Origin: Syncephalastrum monosporum B8922
Taxonomy: Eukaryota > Mucoromycota > Mucoromycetes > Mucorales > Syncephalastraceae
Assembly: GCA_000697355.1 (NCBI GenBank)
Contig: JNEN01000887.1
Coordinates: 1 to 64,000, forward strand
Direction: 5' to 3'
Length of the DNA stretch: 64,000 nucleotides
Below are positions 20,913-31,529 of the stretch, piece by piece. Positions within the stretch are counted from its first letter, which is position 1. Each line of letters starts with the position of its first letter. A program made the position numbers and the translations under genes. Below the pieces are notes generated by a model. That model was not told the origin of the DNA, ran no database searches, and was given only the letters and a program-made list of their open reading frames with translations.

Positions 20913-22378
20913 ATGACTGCCTCTTCTGTCACTTCACTCCTCCATCCTCTCCGCGTAGCTGCACGTCGCGTATCACATAATACTTCTATTCGTCGAGGTT
21001 ATGCTGCTGCCGCCGCCGCCAACCCCGATGGCATACAGCAAGGAGTCGCCTACTCACAGCTACTTAAGCGTGTCCCAGAAGACGCGCTTCGCACTCCAGA
21101 GCTCGCTCAGCTCAGCGCTGTCAACAGTAAGAGACCAGTATGCATAACCATTTTGTGGTCGTTGTATTCATCGTCGCATATTCTCTCTTTAATATTTGCT
21201 ACTAGGCGAGACGACCAAAATGAATCTTTTCCAGGCTGTCAACGACGCCATGTCTATCGCGCTAGCCACAGATGATAACGCAGGTACAGACGCATATCAC
21301 GGTAGGGGTGGAATATGTTATGACTCACGGTCTATATTCAGTGGTATTTGGCGAGGACGTTGCATTTGGTGGTGTGTTCCGTGCAACAACCGGTCTCGCC
21401 GAGAAATTTGGACGCGACCGCGTTTTCAATACGCCGTTGACCGAACAAGGCATAGCCGGCTTCGCAATCGGCATGGCGGCAGTGGGTCATACGGCCATTG
21501 CAGAAATTCAGTTTGCAGACTACATTTTTCCTGCATTTGATCAAATTGTGAACGAAGCTGCAAAATACAGATACAGGTCAGGCAACCAGTTCAATGTTGG
21601 CGGTCTCACCATTCGATCCCCCTGCTCTGCTGTCGGTCACGGAGGTCATTACCACTCACAGAGCCCAGAAGCCTTCTTTGCACACTGTCCAGGTCTCAAG
21701 GTATATATATTATCACAAGTATGAAAATATGATCATGTATCTGACATGTCTATTTCTCAGATTGTGACGCCGCGTAGCCCCATACAAGCGAAAGGTCTTC
21801 TTCTCGCTTCCATTCGTGACCGCAACCCTGTCTTGTTTTTTGAGCCAAAGAACCTCTACCGTGCTGCAGGTATATATTGGCTAGAGTTGATATATCAAGG
21901 ATTACATATTCACTGACCGCTTTTTCCTATATTTCTAGTTGAAGAAGTTCCTGTCGCGGACTATGAACTTCCCCTCGGTAAAGCCGAAATCCTGAAACGG
22001 GGCAAGGATGTGACAGTAGTCGGCTATGGTGCGCAAATGTATACTCTCGAAAATGCCATCCAACTCGCGGAAAAGAAGCTTCCCGGACTGAGCTGCGAGC
22101 TCATTGATTTACGTACTATCTTGCCTTGGGACGTCGAGACTGTTGTAGAGTCTGTGAACAAAACAGGCCGCCTTGTTATTGCCCATGAGGCTCCTAAAAC
22201 TGCCGGCGTGGGTGCCGAGGTTGCTTCCACTATTATGGAGCATTGTTTCCTTCGCCTTGAATCGCCTATCCAGCGTGTCTGCGGCTGGGATACTCCCTTC
22301 CCTCTTGTTTTCGAAAAGTTTTACATGCCCTCCATGATCCGTTGCTTTGATGCTATCAAGACAGCTGTAGAATATTAA
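20913..22378 (+). CDS. Branched-chain 2-oxoacid dehydrogenase E1 beta subunit, mitochondrial
   Basis: Beta subunit of the thiamine-diphosphate decarboxylase of the BCKDH complex, which catabolises Val, Leu and Ile. The N-terminus is a mitochondrial presequence rich in Arg, Ser and Ala ([20 protein letters not shown]). It is followed by [16 protein letters not shown] and the E1-beta core [16 protein letters not shown] and [17 protein letters not shown]. Then come [40 protein letters not shown] and ILLPWD-type transketolase C-terminal sequences, ending IKTAVEY. Introns are short. The N-terminal choice is ATG 20913, the first Met before the presequence. The mature core matches BCKDHB better than PDH E1-beta because of the YHSQSPE and FGGVFR motifs. 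Confidence 0.94.
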
Positions 22379-23112
22379 TTTTAAATACACATATATACAA
22401 CCTCATCACTCATGAGTGTAGCCGTCTGGCGTGAATTAACTCGGATTTTGTCGCCCAATTACCACGATCACATACAGGTCACTACTGGGTGTTCATATTT
22501 TGCCTACATTTTGTTTACGGTACGGATAAAGTTCATTATACGAGTAAATCATTCTGTTTACTCAGGCACGGCAACTTTTATCGCATTATTTTCATGTGGA
22601 CTACGTATGTTTCTTGCCTTTCTATAGAAATTCCCAGAATAAGGCTGCCAATGCTCATGCAGAGATGACGGATAAAAACACAGAAAACAAAAGATTAAGG
22701 GTACTTTTGAGGTATATTGTATCCTTAGAAGAGAAGACATGGCGCATCCGGCTAATACTCGCTCCATATGCAATCCAAATAAAATATTCTTTTGATCATT
22801 CTGTTCATCGGAAGATATTCTGAAGTAGTGAATGGTGGCCGCGCAGTGACCGCATGGAGTGAGGTTCAACCCAGGGACGCATGCCGAATCGGCAGTGGCA
22901 GAACTCGTATTAGGGATGGTGGTGTCAAAAATTAATTTTCCAGTCCAGATCAATGTGTGGAACGTGCATGGCTCAATCACTTATGCAGAAATGTTGCTCT
23001 ACGTTAATATTCCTGGTATGCAGTTAAGGTATGTGCAGAAAAAAGAAAAGTATAAAAAGGGCTCATGAAAACGTAGCTGGTTTCTACATCACCAAGCATA
23101 CTACAAGTCAAC
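22379..23112. other. Intergenic, promoter of the first small secreted gene
   Basis: No gene is recognised. The right end carries a TATA box described separately. Confidence 0.45.
23051..23060 (+). promoter_or_regulatory. TATA box of the first small secreted gene
   Basis: TATAAAAAGG lies 62 nt before the ATG at 23113, a typical spacing for a TATA-directed start with a short leader. The other two small secreted genes have equivalent boxes 70-72 nt upstream. Confidence 0.7.
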
Positions 23113-23383
23113 ATGCAGTTCTCTACTCTCTTCTTCGCTGTCGCCGCCGTTATGGCCGTCAATGTCTCCGCCACCCAGCGTTACTACAATGAGAACAACT
23201 GCCAGCTCGTCGATGCTAACAGCGACATGGCCCGTACTAGCGGTATCGTAAGTTAATCATAAAACTGAAACTGCGACATGGATGCTAAGGGGTATCTATT
23301 TTAAGCTCAACAACCTCATTGCCCACGGTCTGCTGAACGATAACTCGCAAACCTCGAAGAACTTCGTCGTTTGCGACGACTAA
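23113..23383 (+). CDS. Small secreted two-cysteine protein, copy 1
   Basis: The exons are 23113..23247 and 23306..23383, giving 70 residues. MQFSTLFFAVAAVMAVNVSA is a signal peptide cleaved after Ala20. The mature peptide of about 50 residues has two Cys (30 and 68), probably one disulfide closing nearly the whole chain. The core VDANS..ARTSGILNNL and GLLNDNSQ is shared with the paralogue at 24778, including the intron position after codon 45. I do not recognise the family. The strong TATA promoter and secretion suggest an abundantly made extracellular peptide, but no function can be assigned. It is one of three small secreted genes within 4 kb. Confidence 0.85.
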
Positions 23384-24424
23384 ATGCTGTTATAAAAAGA
23401 CTCTAGCACTTATCACGCTTTACGTCTCTCCATTAATATCCGTCAACTATTCTGTGTTGTTGTAATAAACTACATAGACATTTGCGGCTTATTGGTTAAC
23501 CACCGGGTGTACATATGTCTTTTTGGATGCTTGTGCGAAATCCATGTATTCTCAGTATACATAAATTTACAACGCTTAATGATGTATTTCACGGTATATA
23601 ATGACCATATGCTCGTAAGGAAGGACCTTGTGCACTAAATGCATACTTCTCTGAGTGAGAAGTATGTTGGAAAGAACGCCACACGTCACGAATAGAAAAC
23701 ACCCTGCCTTTTTTCTTATCGAAATATCAGTCGGTGGACGCATAGTGTGATGAGATATATGAAGTAAATTGGGCATTTATTCATGTCTACATACATTACA
23801 CAACAGAAGAACAAAAAAAGTGGAAGTTATCATTCCCTATAACAAAATATTACTCTTAGTCATTGGCCAATCAAAGTAGGTCCTTCATTCATCATGCTTA
23901 AAGAACCAAGTCCACCTAAAAACGGAAATATGTATGCACACTGCATAAACAATAATGCGTTGAAAGTGTCGAAATGATTGCTTTGTTTTGCATAACTTGC
24001 AGCATACACCGACAGGAAAGGTTACGGCACGCATATCTCCATTTTCCAGCACTGTCCGCAACGCATGTTTTTTGCATACGGTAACCCGCCGTGCAAATGA
24101 AATTTATTTGAACCCTGGAGTATGTTTATTTTCGTAGACGTAAATAAGGTTCACATATGTACATATCCAAACAAGCCATTGGTACGTATTTTCTCCATTG
24201 AGTATACGAGTGCTTCATGGATATACGTAGGTGCTGTTAAAATGGTAAGTATAATTTCGTTTTTCAGGTTACTTTTAATGAGCTGAAAAGGTATCTAATC
24301 GCCTATGTATCTGTATAGAGAAACGGTGGATGACTTTACTAAGCACAAGTTCAATATTGACAATAATGTTCATGTAAATGTAGTCTATATTTGTTCAAAT
24401 AAAATTCATTACGCATGGCAAATC

Positions 24425-24478
24425 ACGCAGACTACGCAGACTTCGCCGACTTCGCAGACATTGCAGACATTGCAGACG
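24425..24478 (+). repeat. Six copies of a 9-bp unit (consensus TCGCAGACT)
   Basis: ACGCAGACT twice, TCGCCGACT, TCGCAGACA, TTGCAGACA and TTGCAGACG follow each other with a strict 9-bp period over 54 bp. It lies about 230 bp upstream of the second secreted gene's TATA box. Both a minisatellite and an array of transcription factor sites are possible. Confidence 0.8.
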
Positions 24479-24707
24479 ACCTACAGGAATTTCTAAAGTA
24501 GGGATGATGTAGAGGCTGAATATCGACTTGACATGCGCCACCCACATTTTTTACTTCTGTTTGGGCAATGAATTACCAAAAGCTACAGGAATTTGCCCAA
24601 AAACATACACATTCGCGTCTAATGCGACAAGGGAAGTGGAAAACCCGCACAGATGAGTCGACAGAGTCGAACCACCTCATAGGGAAGTACCGTCAGCGAA
24701 AGAAACG

Positions 24708-24715
24708 TATAAATA
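24708..24715 (+). promoter_or_regulatory. TATA box of the second small secreted gene
   Basis: TATAAATA lies 70 nt upstream of the ATG at 24778, the same arrangement as for the paralogue. Confidence 0.7.
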
Positions 24716-24777
24716 CCGCTCGTTGCAGCAGGGAAGTGAAGGCATCAACAATCATCTCAACTATCATCTCTTTAATC

Positions 24778-25062
24778 ATGCAATTCTCTACTATCTTCGT
24801 TGCCATCACTGCCCTTATGGCCATCAACGTGTCTGCTAACAAGTACTACCACCACGAGGATGACTGCTACGCCGTGGACGCGAACAGCAAGTTCGCCCGT
24901 ACCTCTGGCATTGTAAGTATTCTGATAATCCTATACATGGATACATCTGAAACATGAGTGATTTATACTCATCCATATACGACATAGCTCAACAACCTCT
25001 TGGCTGCTGGTCTTCTTAACGACAACTCCCAGCGTTCGTCGAACTACCTTGTCTGCAAATAA
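24778..25062 (+). CDS. Small secreted two-cysteine protein, copy 2
   Basis: The exons are 24778..24912 and 24988..25062, giving 69 residues. Exon 1 is exactly as long as in the copy at 23113, and the phase-0 intron falls at the same codon. Signal peptide MQFSTIFVAITALMAINVSA, then a mature peptide with Cys30 and Cys68. Conserved positions include YY, D..C, VDANS, ARTSGILNNL, GLLNDNSQ and the terminal VC. The residues before the first Cys and the extreme C-terminus differ (HHEDD versus NENN; K versus DD). The pair clearly arose by tandem duplication of an intron-containing gene. Function is unknown. Confidence 0.85.
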
Positions 25063-26716
25063 AGCGCTTGTCGGGGCGACTAGTCCGCGCTCTCTTCTGA
25101 AAGCGCTACTATTTTCAGCTTTATTATATCTTGATTCATCTATAATAAATTAGGGTCATGATTCTTCGAAATTCTCTTCCTTTGCTGTACGTAGTGTCAT
25201 AATCTTGCGCGAGAGATGAAATCAAACTGAGATGGCTGCTTAGCCCCACTTCCTTTGTGGAAAGTTTGACTTCTGCTGGAATACACAAGTATCTGATTTC
25301 AGAAAGCCTGCGACTTACGCACCACAAATGGATGTTGTATGGCTGTTTGCGGGGTGTCAGAAAAACTTGTGGATCATGAAATGTAATATCGTGACACCAT
25401 GCCGCGCCACAAGATCAGATTTCCATACATGACATGCGCACCTTCACGTCCGAATTTTCATTTGACGTAGACTTACGCAATTTCGTGTATCATATTACAA
25501 TACATATCTTTGCAAGTGAAGGTCCGTCAAAGACTGCTCGAAAGGTAAGAAACATGGTCATTGGTCCATATCTATATTAGGCTATGGGGAGTCCCTTTAG
25601 CTATTATTTTTGCGTGTGCGTTTACTTACTAATTCTTGACCTATACAAATTTAAAATAAATAGATGCTTTTCTTTGTAAAGTACGTATGCAGGGAAGAAT
25701 GATGTGGAGAAGGAGCTTTCGCCCAGTTTGCGGTGTTATTGCGGGGTGCGAACGAGGGCTCGCTGTTCACTGGTTACCAAGTTTCTCATACTAAGCTCAT
25801 TATCTATTATTATTGGTCATCATTCTTAGCATATGTACAGGTTGGGCGTGTCCTTTGTATACTTATTTTTAGCATAAAGTTGAACTCCACGCGTACGTGT
25901 GCAGATAAATGCTGGGAGGATTATGACTGACATGGTACGATGCGCAGTCATCGGAATGATAATAGGAAGCGTGATGAATCCTACTTACACAAAGGATGGT
26001 ACTAGGTTTAGTCCAGAAGAGCAACAGCTGCGCCTCAACATACAGCATATACTCATGGTCATCCCATCATATAACTATGAAGAATGGGTTACAAACGACC
26101 AAAGGTTGACTGGTATATTGCTCTACCATAATAAGAGAAATCCTGTGTTTATTTTGACCGTTGATTAGTTGAGTTATGCACAAACAACTAGATATAATTC
26201 AGTTATTCTCGAAAACGAAGGTATTAGATGCAACGGAAATAAGTGCAGAGTACGCGTTGCACAAATAAATGCAGATTGCATTATGCAACGTATACACTGC
26301 AGTTGACCAGGCTATGCAGAACTCTACAACCATATACGGCAATCATCGAATCGGATAGTGGTATATTTGGTAGTCGCTCGCTGTCTGTCTCTCGGGCACG
26401 TAATGTGGCGCAATTTCATCATGTTTAACCGACTCCAATCGCGTCCTCGTACTTACGAGACGCATGGTAGAATGAGAAGGGTCCCGAACCATGCTAACTT
26501 CTTTTCGCCATTTTTATGGCGCTGTCCTATACTTGCGTAGCATGGTTAGATCCTAGCGACGAGGCTGAGGGTTTGTGTGAGCATGATGTATTAAGTCAAG
26601 AAACCGAAAAGCAATAGGCGTTAGACGTAGAGAAAGGCCTTTCCTATAAAAAGGGGGGAGAGTAGCAGTCAATTGTTCAATATCCTCTTCAAATCAAGAA
26701 TTCAAATCAAGCCATT
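25063..26716. other. 1.65-kb intergenic region before the third small secreted gene
   Basis: No gene is supported. An 81-codon ATG frame at 25923-26168 has no recognised family and no secretion signal typical of its neighbours. The TATA box of the next gene is at 26645. Confidence 0.45.
26645..26652 (+). promoter_or_regulatory. TATA box of the third small secreted gene
   Basis: TATAAAAA followed by a G-run lies 72 nt upstream of the ATG at 26717. The box plus GG matches the promoter of the first secreted gene (TATAAAAAGG). Confidence 0.7.
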
Positions 26717-26983
26717 ATGATCAAGTCTGCCCTCGTCTTCCTTGTTGCTTGCTTCATCTGCCTCGCCACTGCTGAATCCGTCTGGTGCAACAAGAAGGGC
26801 GCCGAATGCCTCCTCCCCGGTGTTGGACCTACCTACGATTGCGGCAGAAAAGTCAACTGGAGCAGCTACCGCTCCGAAGCTGACAAGCGCTACTGGGATG
26901 TTGACGGTCTGACTTCGACTCAGTTCAACAAGTTCAAGAGCTGCTGCTCTGCCTCTGGCAAGGGTGCCTGCCACGGCAATTAA
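26717..26983 (+). CDS. Small secreted six-cysteine protein
   Basis: Single exon of 88 residues. MIKSALVFLVACFICLATA is a signal peptide. The mature chain of 69 residues has Cys at 24, 31, 42, 76, 77 and 85, so three disulfides are possible, with a vicinal CC pair typical of knotted extracellular peptides. The middle is Trp/Tyr/Lys-rich (KVNWSSYRSEADKRYWDVDG). It does not share the ARTSGILNNL core of the two genes to its left, so it is a different family in the same neighbourhood. I do not recognise it. Effector, antimicrobial or structural roles are all open. Confidence 0.82.
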   Translation: MIKSALVFLVACFICLATAESVWCNKKGAECLLPGVGPTYDCGRKVNWSSYRSEADKRYWDVDGLTSTQFNKFKSCCSASGKGACHGN

Positions 26984-27825
26984 ACTGATGTTTCAGTTAT
27001 CAATAAATGGCACATTCGCCTTATTTATTTCTACTTTACGTACTGTATTTCTTGTGTTATAAACCTTACATGTGTTGTATCTATGGTGGTCCACCGCAAT
27101 TGCAGTATAATTCTTTCTAATCATTGAGAATTTTGAATTTGGTCTAATTAGAGCTGTGTAGCTGAACGGTATCGAACACAGCTGTGATCTATATGTCACG
27201 CGCCACAAAGTTACATTTATCTATAACCGTTCCGATTGCATAACAGCAATAACCCTTCTTGAGTCCGTATAGGGTCGAGCTCAAGATACCCCTGCTATGT
27301 TATATGCAAGAGTGCATACAATAATCTATTGCTTAGGTATGCCCCGGCAGCAGCAGGCGGATGCGATAAAATGCCAGTATTTGGAATTATAAAGAATAGC
27401 GGAAAGCTCTTCGCATGCTCATATACATATTCCAAAAACCAGAGAGCCCATAATTCGTATTAAGCCATCATTCAAGCTTTATTGCATGAAAAATAAAAAA
27501 GGATCCCTTTGCTAACACGACCTTGGCGTCCTACTGAAAACATAATGAGTTTACTTTGTTCACAGATGAAAAAGAAAAAAAAATATGGAAGAATTGTGAA
27601 TGAAAGGGATCAGAAATAAAGCGATATAGTCGTCTTCAGCAAATGGTCAGACTGACGTGCAAATGTTTAAAGAGATTCATCATGGAAAAAAGAAAATAAA
27701 GGGAAAGCTTGCAAAATGATAAATACGTACCTTAAGCGAAAGAGAAGCATGAAAGAAAAAATTTTTTATGGCGTGCCAAAATGGCCGCAGCTGGGATAGC
27801 AAGGTGTGGCGGGCATTCTAAATTT
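26984..27825. other. AT-rich intergenic region between the secreted gene and GWT1
   Basis: No gene is recognised. Runs of A around 27560-27590 and 27690-27710 are the main feature. It holds the 3' ends of two convergent genes. Confidence 0.45.
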
Positions 27826-29545
27826 CTATTTCAGGGGGACTTTGTATCGAACTCTTTGCCAGAGAAACCAGGGCAGTCCGCTCACTACCACCATGTATAA
27901 AGTACAAACCGCAATACTTTCCACAGTACTGCAGTACAGCGTTCGTAATGACAGATTGGTCAAACCCGTCAAAATATTGGCCTAGCAAGCCACGGCATGA
28001 GACACGTTAAGTCGAGAGAAAGATACTTACCCACAAAAATGTAACCAGACCATTCACATTCACCGAGTCGAGCAAAGGGGGTATTTGGTGCGTGATGCCT
28101 CGAACAGACTCAACCAATGCCAGCGATCCAAGAAGCGTTAGATTGAATGCGGTGACCCATAGAATGTAGGGCAGATTGGCCTAGACGAAACCTATGAAAC
28201 CTGGTACTTCGCTCGACTTTCTGTCTTACCATTTGCCTTGAGACATAAAAGTCTTCGTGGGAGCCAGTAATACCGATCCATGCTTGTAAAGCCAGCCATA
28301 GTATAGCTGCGCGATAAATGAGCTGTGTCGCGACTTGCTTGACAGATGGCGTATCCGTGAGACGCGACTCACCGAGCGAACGTGAGAAGACGACGGTCCC
28401 TGAATCTAGACCGAGCAAGAAGATGGCAAGATAGCCTATTATGATATCAGCATCATGCAAAGAAAACTCCTGGTGCCCTGTCGTACCTGAAAAGCTGGAT
28501 ATGCCTTCCTTGTTGGCACTTATTAGATCCAGGCGTGGTGCATTGGCGATCCATGCTTGCAAGCCTTGTGAAAGAGCAAGTTGATAGCCTACAGACCACA
28601 TAAGACAATGTTTACCATAATTCATGTCTAGCTTACCCGTAGCAACGAGGGCGCCAAGAACGGAGAAAGGAAGTAATCTGTGCAAAAAGCTAGCCAGCGT
28701 TACAAAAGGAGGGAGGAAGCCGAGTGTGAAGAAAAAATTCCAGTGGAGACCGTATTCTGAATGGTGTTCCTACGGATGGATGAATAATGCGATCATAAAG
28801 CACCCATAGTAAGTTTACCTGGTAGTTCACCCCTTTGGTGAGCACAAGGCGAAGAAGACCGAGCAACAAGACGGGCAGCGCAGAGCGGACGGAGCCTAGA
28901 AGCGCATAAAGACCCGTGGGTGCACTCTGATTCACATAGGGGCGAGCGGCAACGATGCCCGAAGAGAAGACGACAGAACCAACACCTACGTCCATCTAAT
29001 ATCATGAGCTATCCATGTGGAGTCCATTCTCTCGAAGCGCGTTACCAATGATGTACCGAAAGTCTCCACTTTGGCAAAACGGCGGGGGAAAATAGGAAAA
29101 TCGACAGCAAGAATGGCAATGCAAGTGAGCAGCATAATACCGCCACGGTACACAGTTAGATAAGGTTTATAATTGGACGGCCGTTCGTGTTTGGATGGCT
29201 GCTTCTCAGGGTGTTTGAATTGCGCAACAGCAGCGAGTAAGGCTAGTCCAACGGTCAGGAGAGCGGCGTAATCGGCTGCGACGGTCTGTGCGGCTAGAAC
29301 AGGCATGACGTAGACTAAAAACTGGACAACAAAGTTGTTTGCCCACGCGTGTTGTTTTACGAGGGTGCACCACAACCAGTGTGAAGCCTATACAGTGTCG
29401 TCAAACCTCCTCTGTGCTCAATGCTCTGGATGACGGTACTTACGATCACAGGCGAGCACACAACAAGAATCTCTGAGATGGACCCACCTGTGCATCCGGT
29501 TACCCAAGCTTCCTTTTCGCGTTTGTACTGCTCCTCGCTGATCAT
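27826..29545 (-). CDS. GWT1: GPI-anchor inositol acyltransferase (GWT1/PIG-W)
   Basis: Multi-pass ER membrane enzyme that acylates the inositol ring of glucosaminyl-phosphatidylinositol during GPI-anchor synthesis. It is the target of the antifungal manogepix. The start is [20 protein letters not shown] at 29545. The preceding in-frame codons end at a stop, so this ATG is the only good choice. GGSISEI is the N-terminal family signature. Many hydrophobic segments follow. Conserved landmarks are the [19 protein letters not shown] and [15 protein letters not shown] regions, then a last exon beginning [16 protein letters not shown] and ending RYKVPLK. Short introns interrupt the gene. The AMSH stop lies only 150 bp upstream on the same strand. 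Confidence 0.92.
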
Positions 29546-29695
29546 GGAGCCAAGTTCTTCCTCAGTCTGGGTGTGAAAGACAACCAACTAAAGCTTCCGC
29601 GCCTTTAAATTATTGCACAAAAAGAGCAATGCAACAAAAGTCAACTTTCGGACATATAGGATTTAATAAAAGTAAGGTACAAACGTATTGGAACA

Positions 29696-31529
29696 TTAGT
29701 TGCGTATATCCACCACCTGGAAATCATGGTTTTGAACGCGTACGTGCCCCACATTGTCATGGGTATCCTTCAAGTCATATATCAGCGACTGAGTTTCTCT
29801 CGTTCTGGCGAAACACTAAAATTAAACTTACAGTATAGATGGGCATATCAGCATGTGGATGGAACGCCCCTTCCGCCCGACATTCACTGATAATACCCAT
29901 GCCTGGTGGGTCCGTCAGTCGGAACACGCCGAAGCTACAGAGTCGTTTGCTTAATGATCAAACCAGTGTCCGGTGCACCGCACATACCTTGGACTGTGTT
30001 TTGGGGCACACACAATGGCAATAGCCTCAGGTAGCATGAGTTGGTAAGAACAATGGGTATGTAAGTCCAGCGAGCTCATAAAGCAGGATTGAGATGGATG
30101 TGTCTACATATACAAATTACAATATCTCTCAGATCTTCTCCCAATACAAGATACCAAGATCTTACATGAATCCACCCAAAAGTAAGCAAGTCATGTGCAT
30201 CCTGGTACTCGAAGAGCTCTTCTTCATTCTCAGTGCTGCACGTATTCGGCGTTCCCGTTTGCTTGGGTATGATGAGCGTCGTCATGGTAAGCACGTTATT
30301 TTTCTAAAGCGAAAGAAATACATGTTCTATTAGCCGGTGTATCACAATTGTCCGTTACGTACCAGTTTCCCACATAAAACGCCACACGTCTCGATGTTCT
30401 TCTCAGTATTGGATTGAGCTATATGAACGAATTTCTTCTCCAAGTCAGCCGGGATATTCAATTGACGCAGTGGCTCTCCTCGTTCGTTGGTAGCTATCAA
30501 GATGTTAGCATGATTGATGCGAACACGCGCCACGTGGCTCACCTTGGCATGTTGCCGAAGTAGCTGTAAGCTCAAGTTTAGGAGGCAGTGCTGGTGCGGA
30601 CGGGCTTGGCTGCGCCAAAGACGGTAGTTGCTTAGGCGGCAGAGGGGGCCGTTGCTCCGTGGTAGGACTAGCGATTGGCGGTTTGGGTGGCAGAGGGGGG
30701 GCGTAATCCTTCTGATTAGCAGGCAGGGATGAAGATGGTGAAGTTGGATTATAATGATACGAGTCGCTCTGGTTCCGAGCCGGACTATCTGGGTAGTGGG
30801 TTGCTTTGGTATCAATCTGTAATCTGTAAAAGTCAAGTGAGCTTGAATTGCCATTGACCGCTTACTATCATACTTTGTTATTTGGTCTCGAGGGCTGCTG
30901 ATTCCTGACACGCCCTGAAGGGCATCTTGTAAAGACCAGTTCTCTGCTACTTCCGGCATTTCTGTCTTGTCCCCTTTGGGTCGAGTAGGTGAAGCAGATG
31001 TATTTTGTTGTTTTTCGTGCTTCTCATGATCATGTTTTTTCCGAGCCTTAAGAGCCTGAGCATGTTTCCGGTATTCGGTCTCCAATGTAGGTTTGAGCCG
31101 TTCCAGGGCATCCAAAGATTCGAGGCAATTCTATATGACAATTTATATAGGGAAAATGCCAATTTCCCTGTCAGAGAATGCCAAGATAAGCGGCAGGTAA
31201 CCAAAGCACCTACGAATTTGACGGCCTTCAGGGCCTTTTTATTTTCAGGAGCATTATAATGTGGGTGCTTTGGTAGTTCTTTGATCCCTAGACTTTCCTT
31301 CGGGTGAGCTGCAACATGCAAAGGAAATGAGACGCGTATAATCTTACTTGGTGTACTTCATATATAGGAAGTAAGCGTGTTCGAGATCGCCTTCATTACG
31401 GTAAATCCTTGCTTGCTTAATCAGCAGCTCGGCCGAGCGCAGGTAGTACCGAATAGGTTTCGACGGGTCAACGTTGACCTGAGCAAGATCTGCAAGGTCT
31501 TTAGTGCTACGTGGTTGGACTTGTGTCAT
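29696..31529 (-). CDS. AMSH-type JAMM deubiquitinase (STAM-binding protein / Sst2)
   Basis: K63-specific zinc deubiquitinase acting with ESCRT-0/STAM on endosomes. The N-terminus [20 protein letters not shown] and [19 protein letters not shown] is the USP8-dimerisation/MIT-like helical domain. The middle is Pro-rich with three SH3-ligand motifs ([21 protein letters not shown]). The C-terminal JAMM domain starts at [18 protein letters not shown] and has the catalytic Glu in [12 protein letters not shown]. Its zinc motif is [20 protein letters not shown] (H-x-H-P...S-x-x-D). [16 protein letters not shown] sequences follow, then a Cys-His zinc-binding end with [17 protein letters not shown]. All catalytic residues are present. 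It has several introns; the last acceptor is taken as the AAG just before GATACCCATGAC. It neighbours GWT1 without any obvious pathway link. Confidence 0.93.

Larger units (their letters stand above)
23384..24777. other. AT-rich spacer between the paralogous secreted genes
   Basis: No gene is recognised. It contains a 9-bp tandem repeat at 24425-24478 and a TATA box at 24708. Confidence 0.5.

Noticed and set aside
24425..24478. CRISPR-like array
   Set aside because: Units are contiguous 9-mers with no spacers, in eukaryotic DNA; a minisatellite explains them.
25923..26168. 81-codon ATG frame between secreted genes
   Set aside because: No signal peptide, no recognised family and no TATA box; cannot be supported without expression or homologues.
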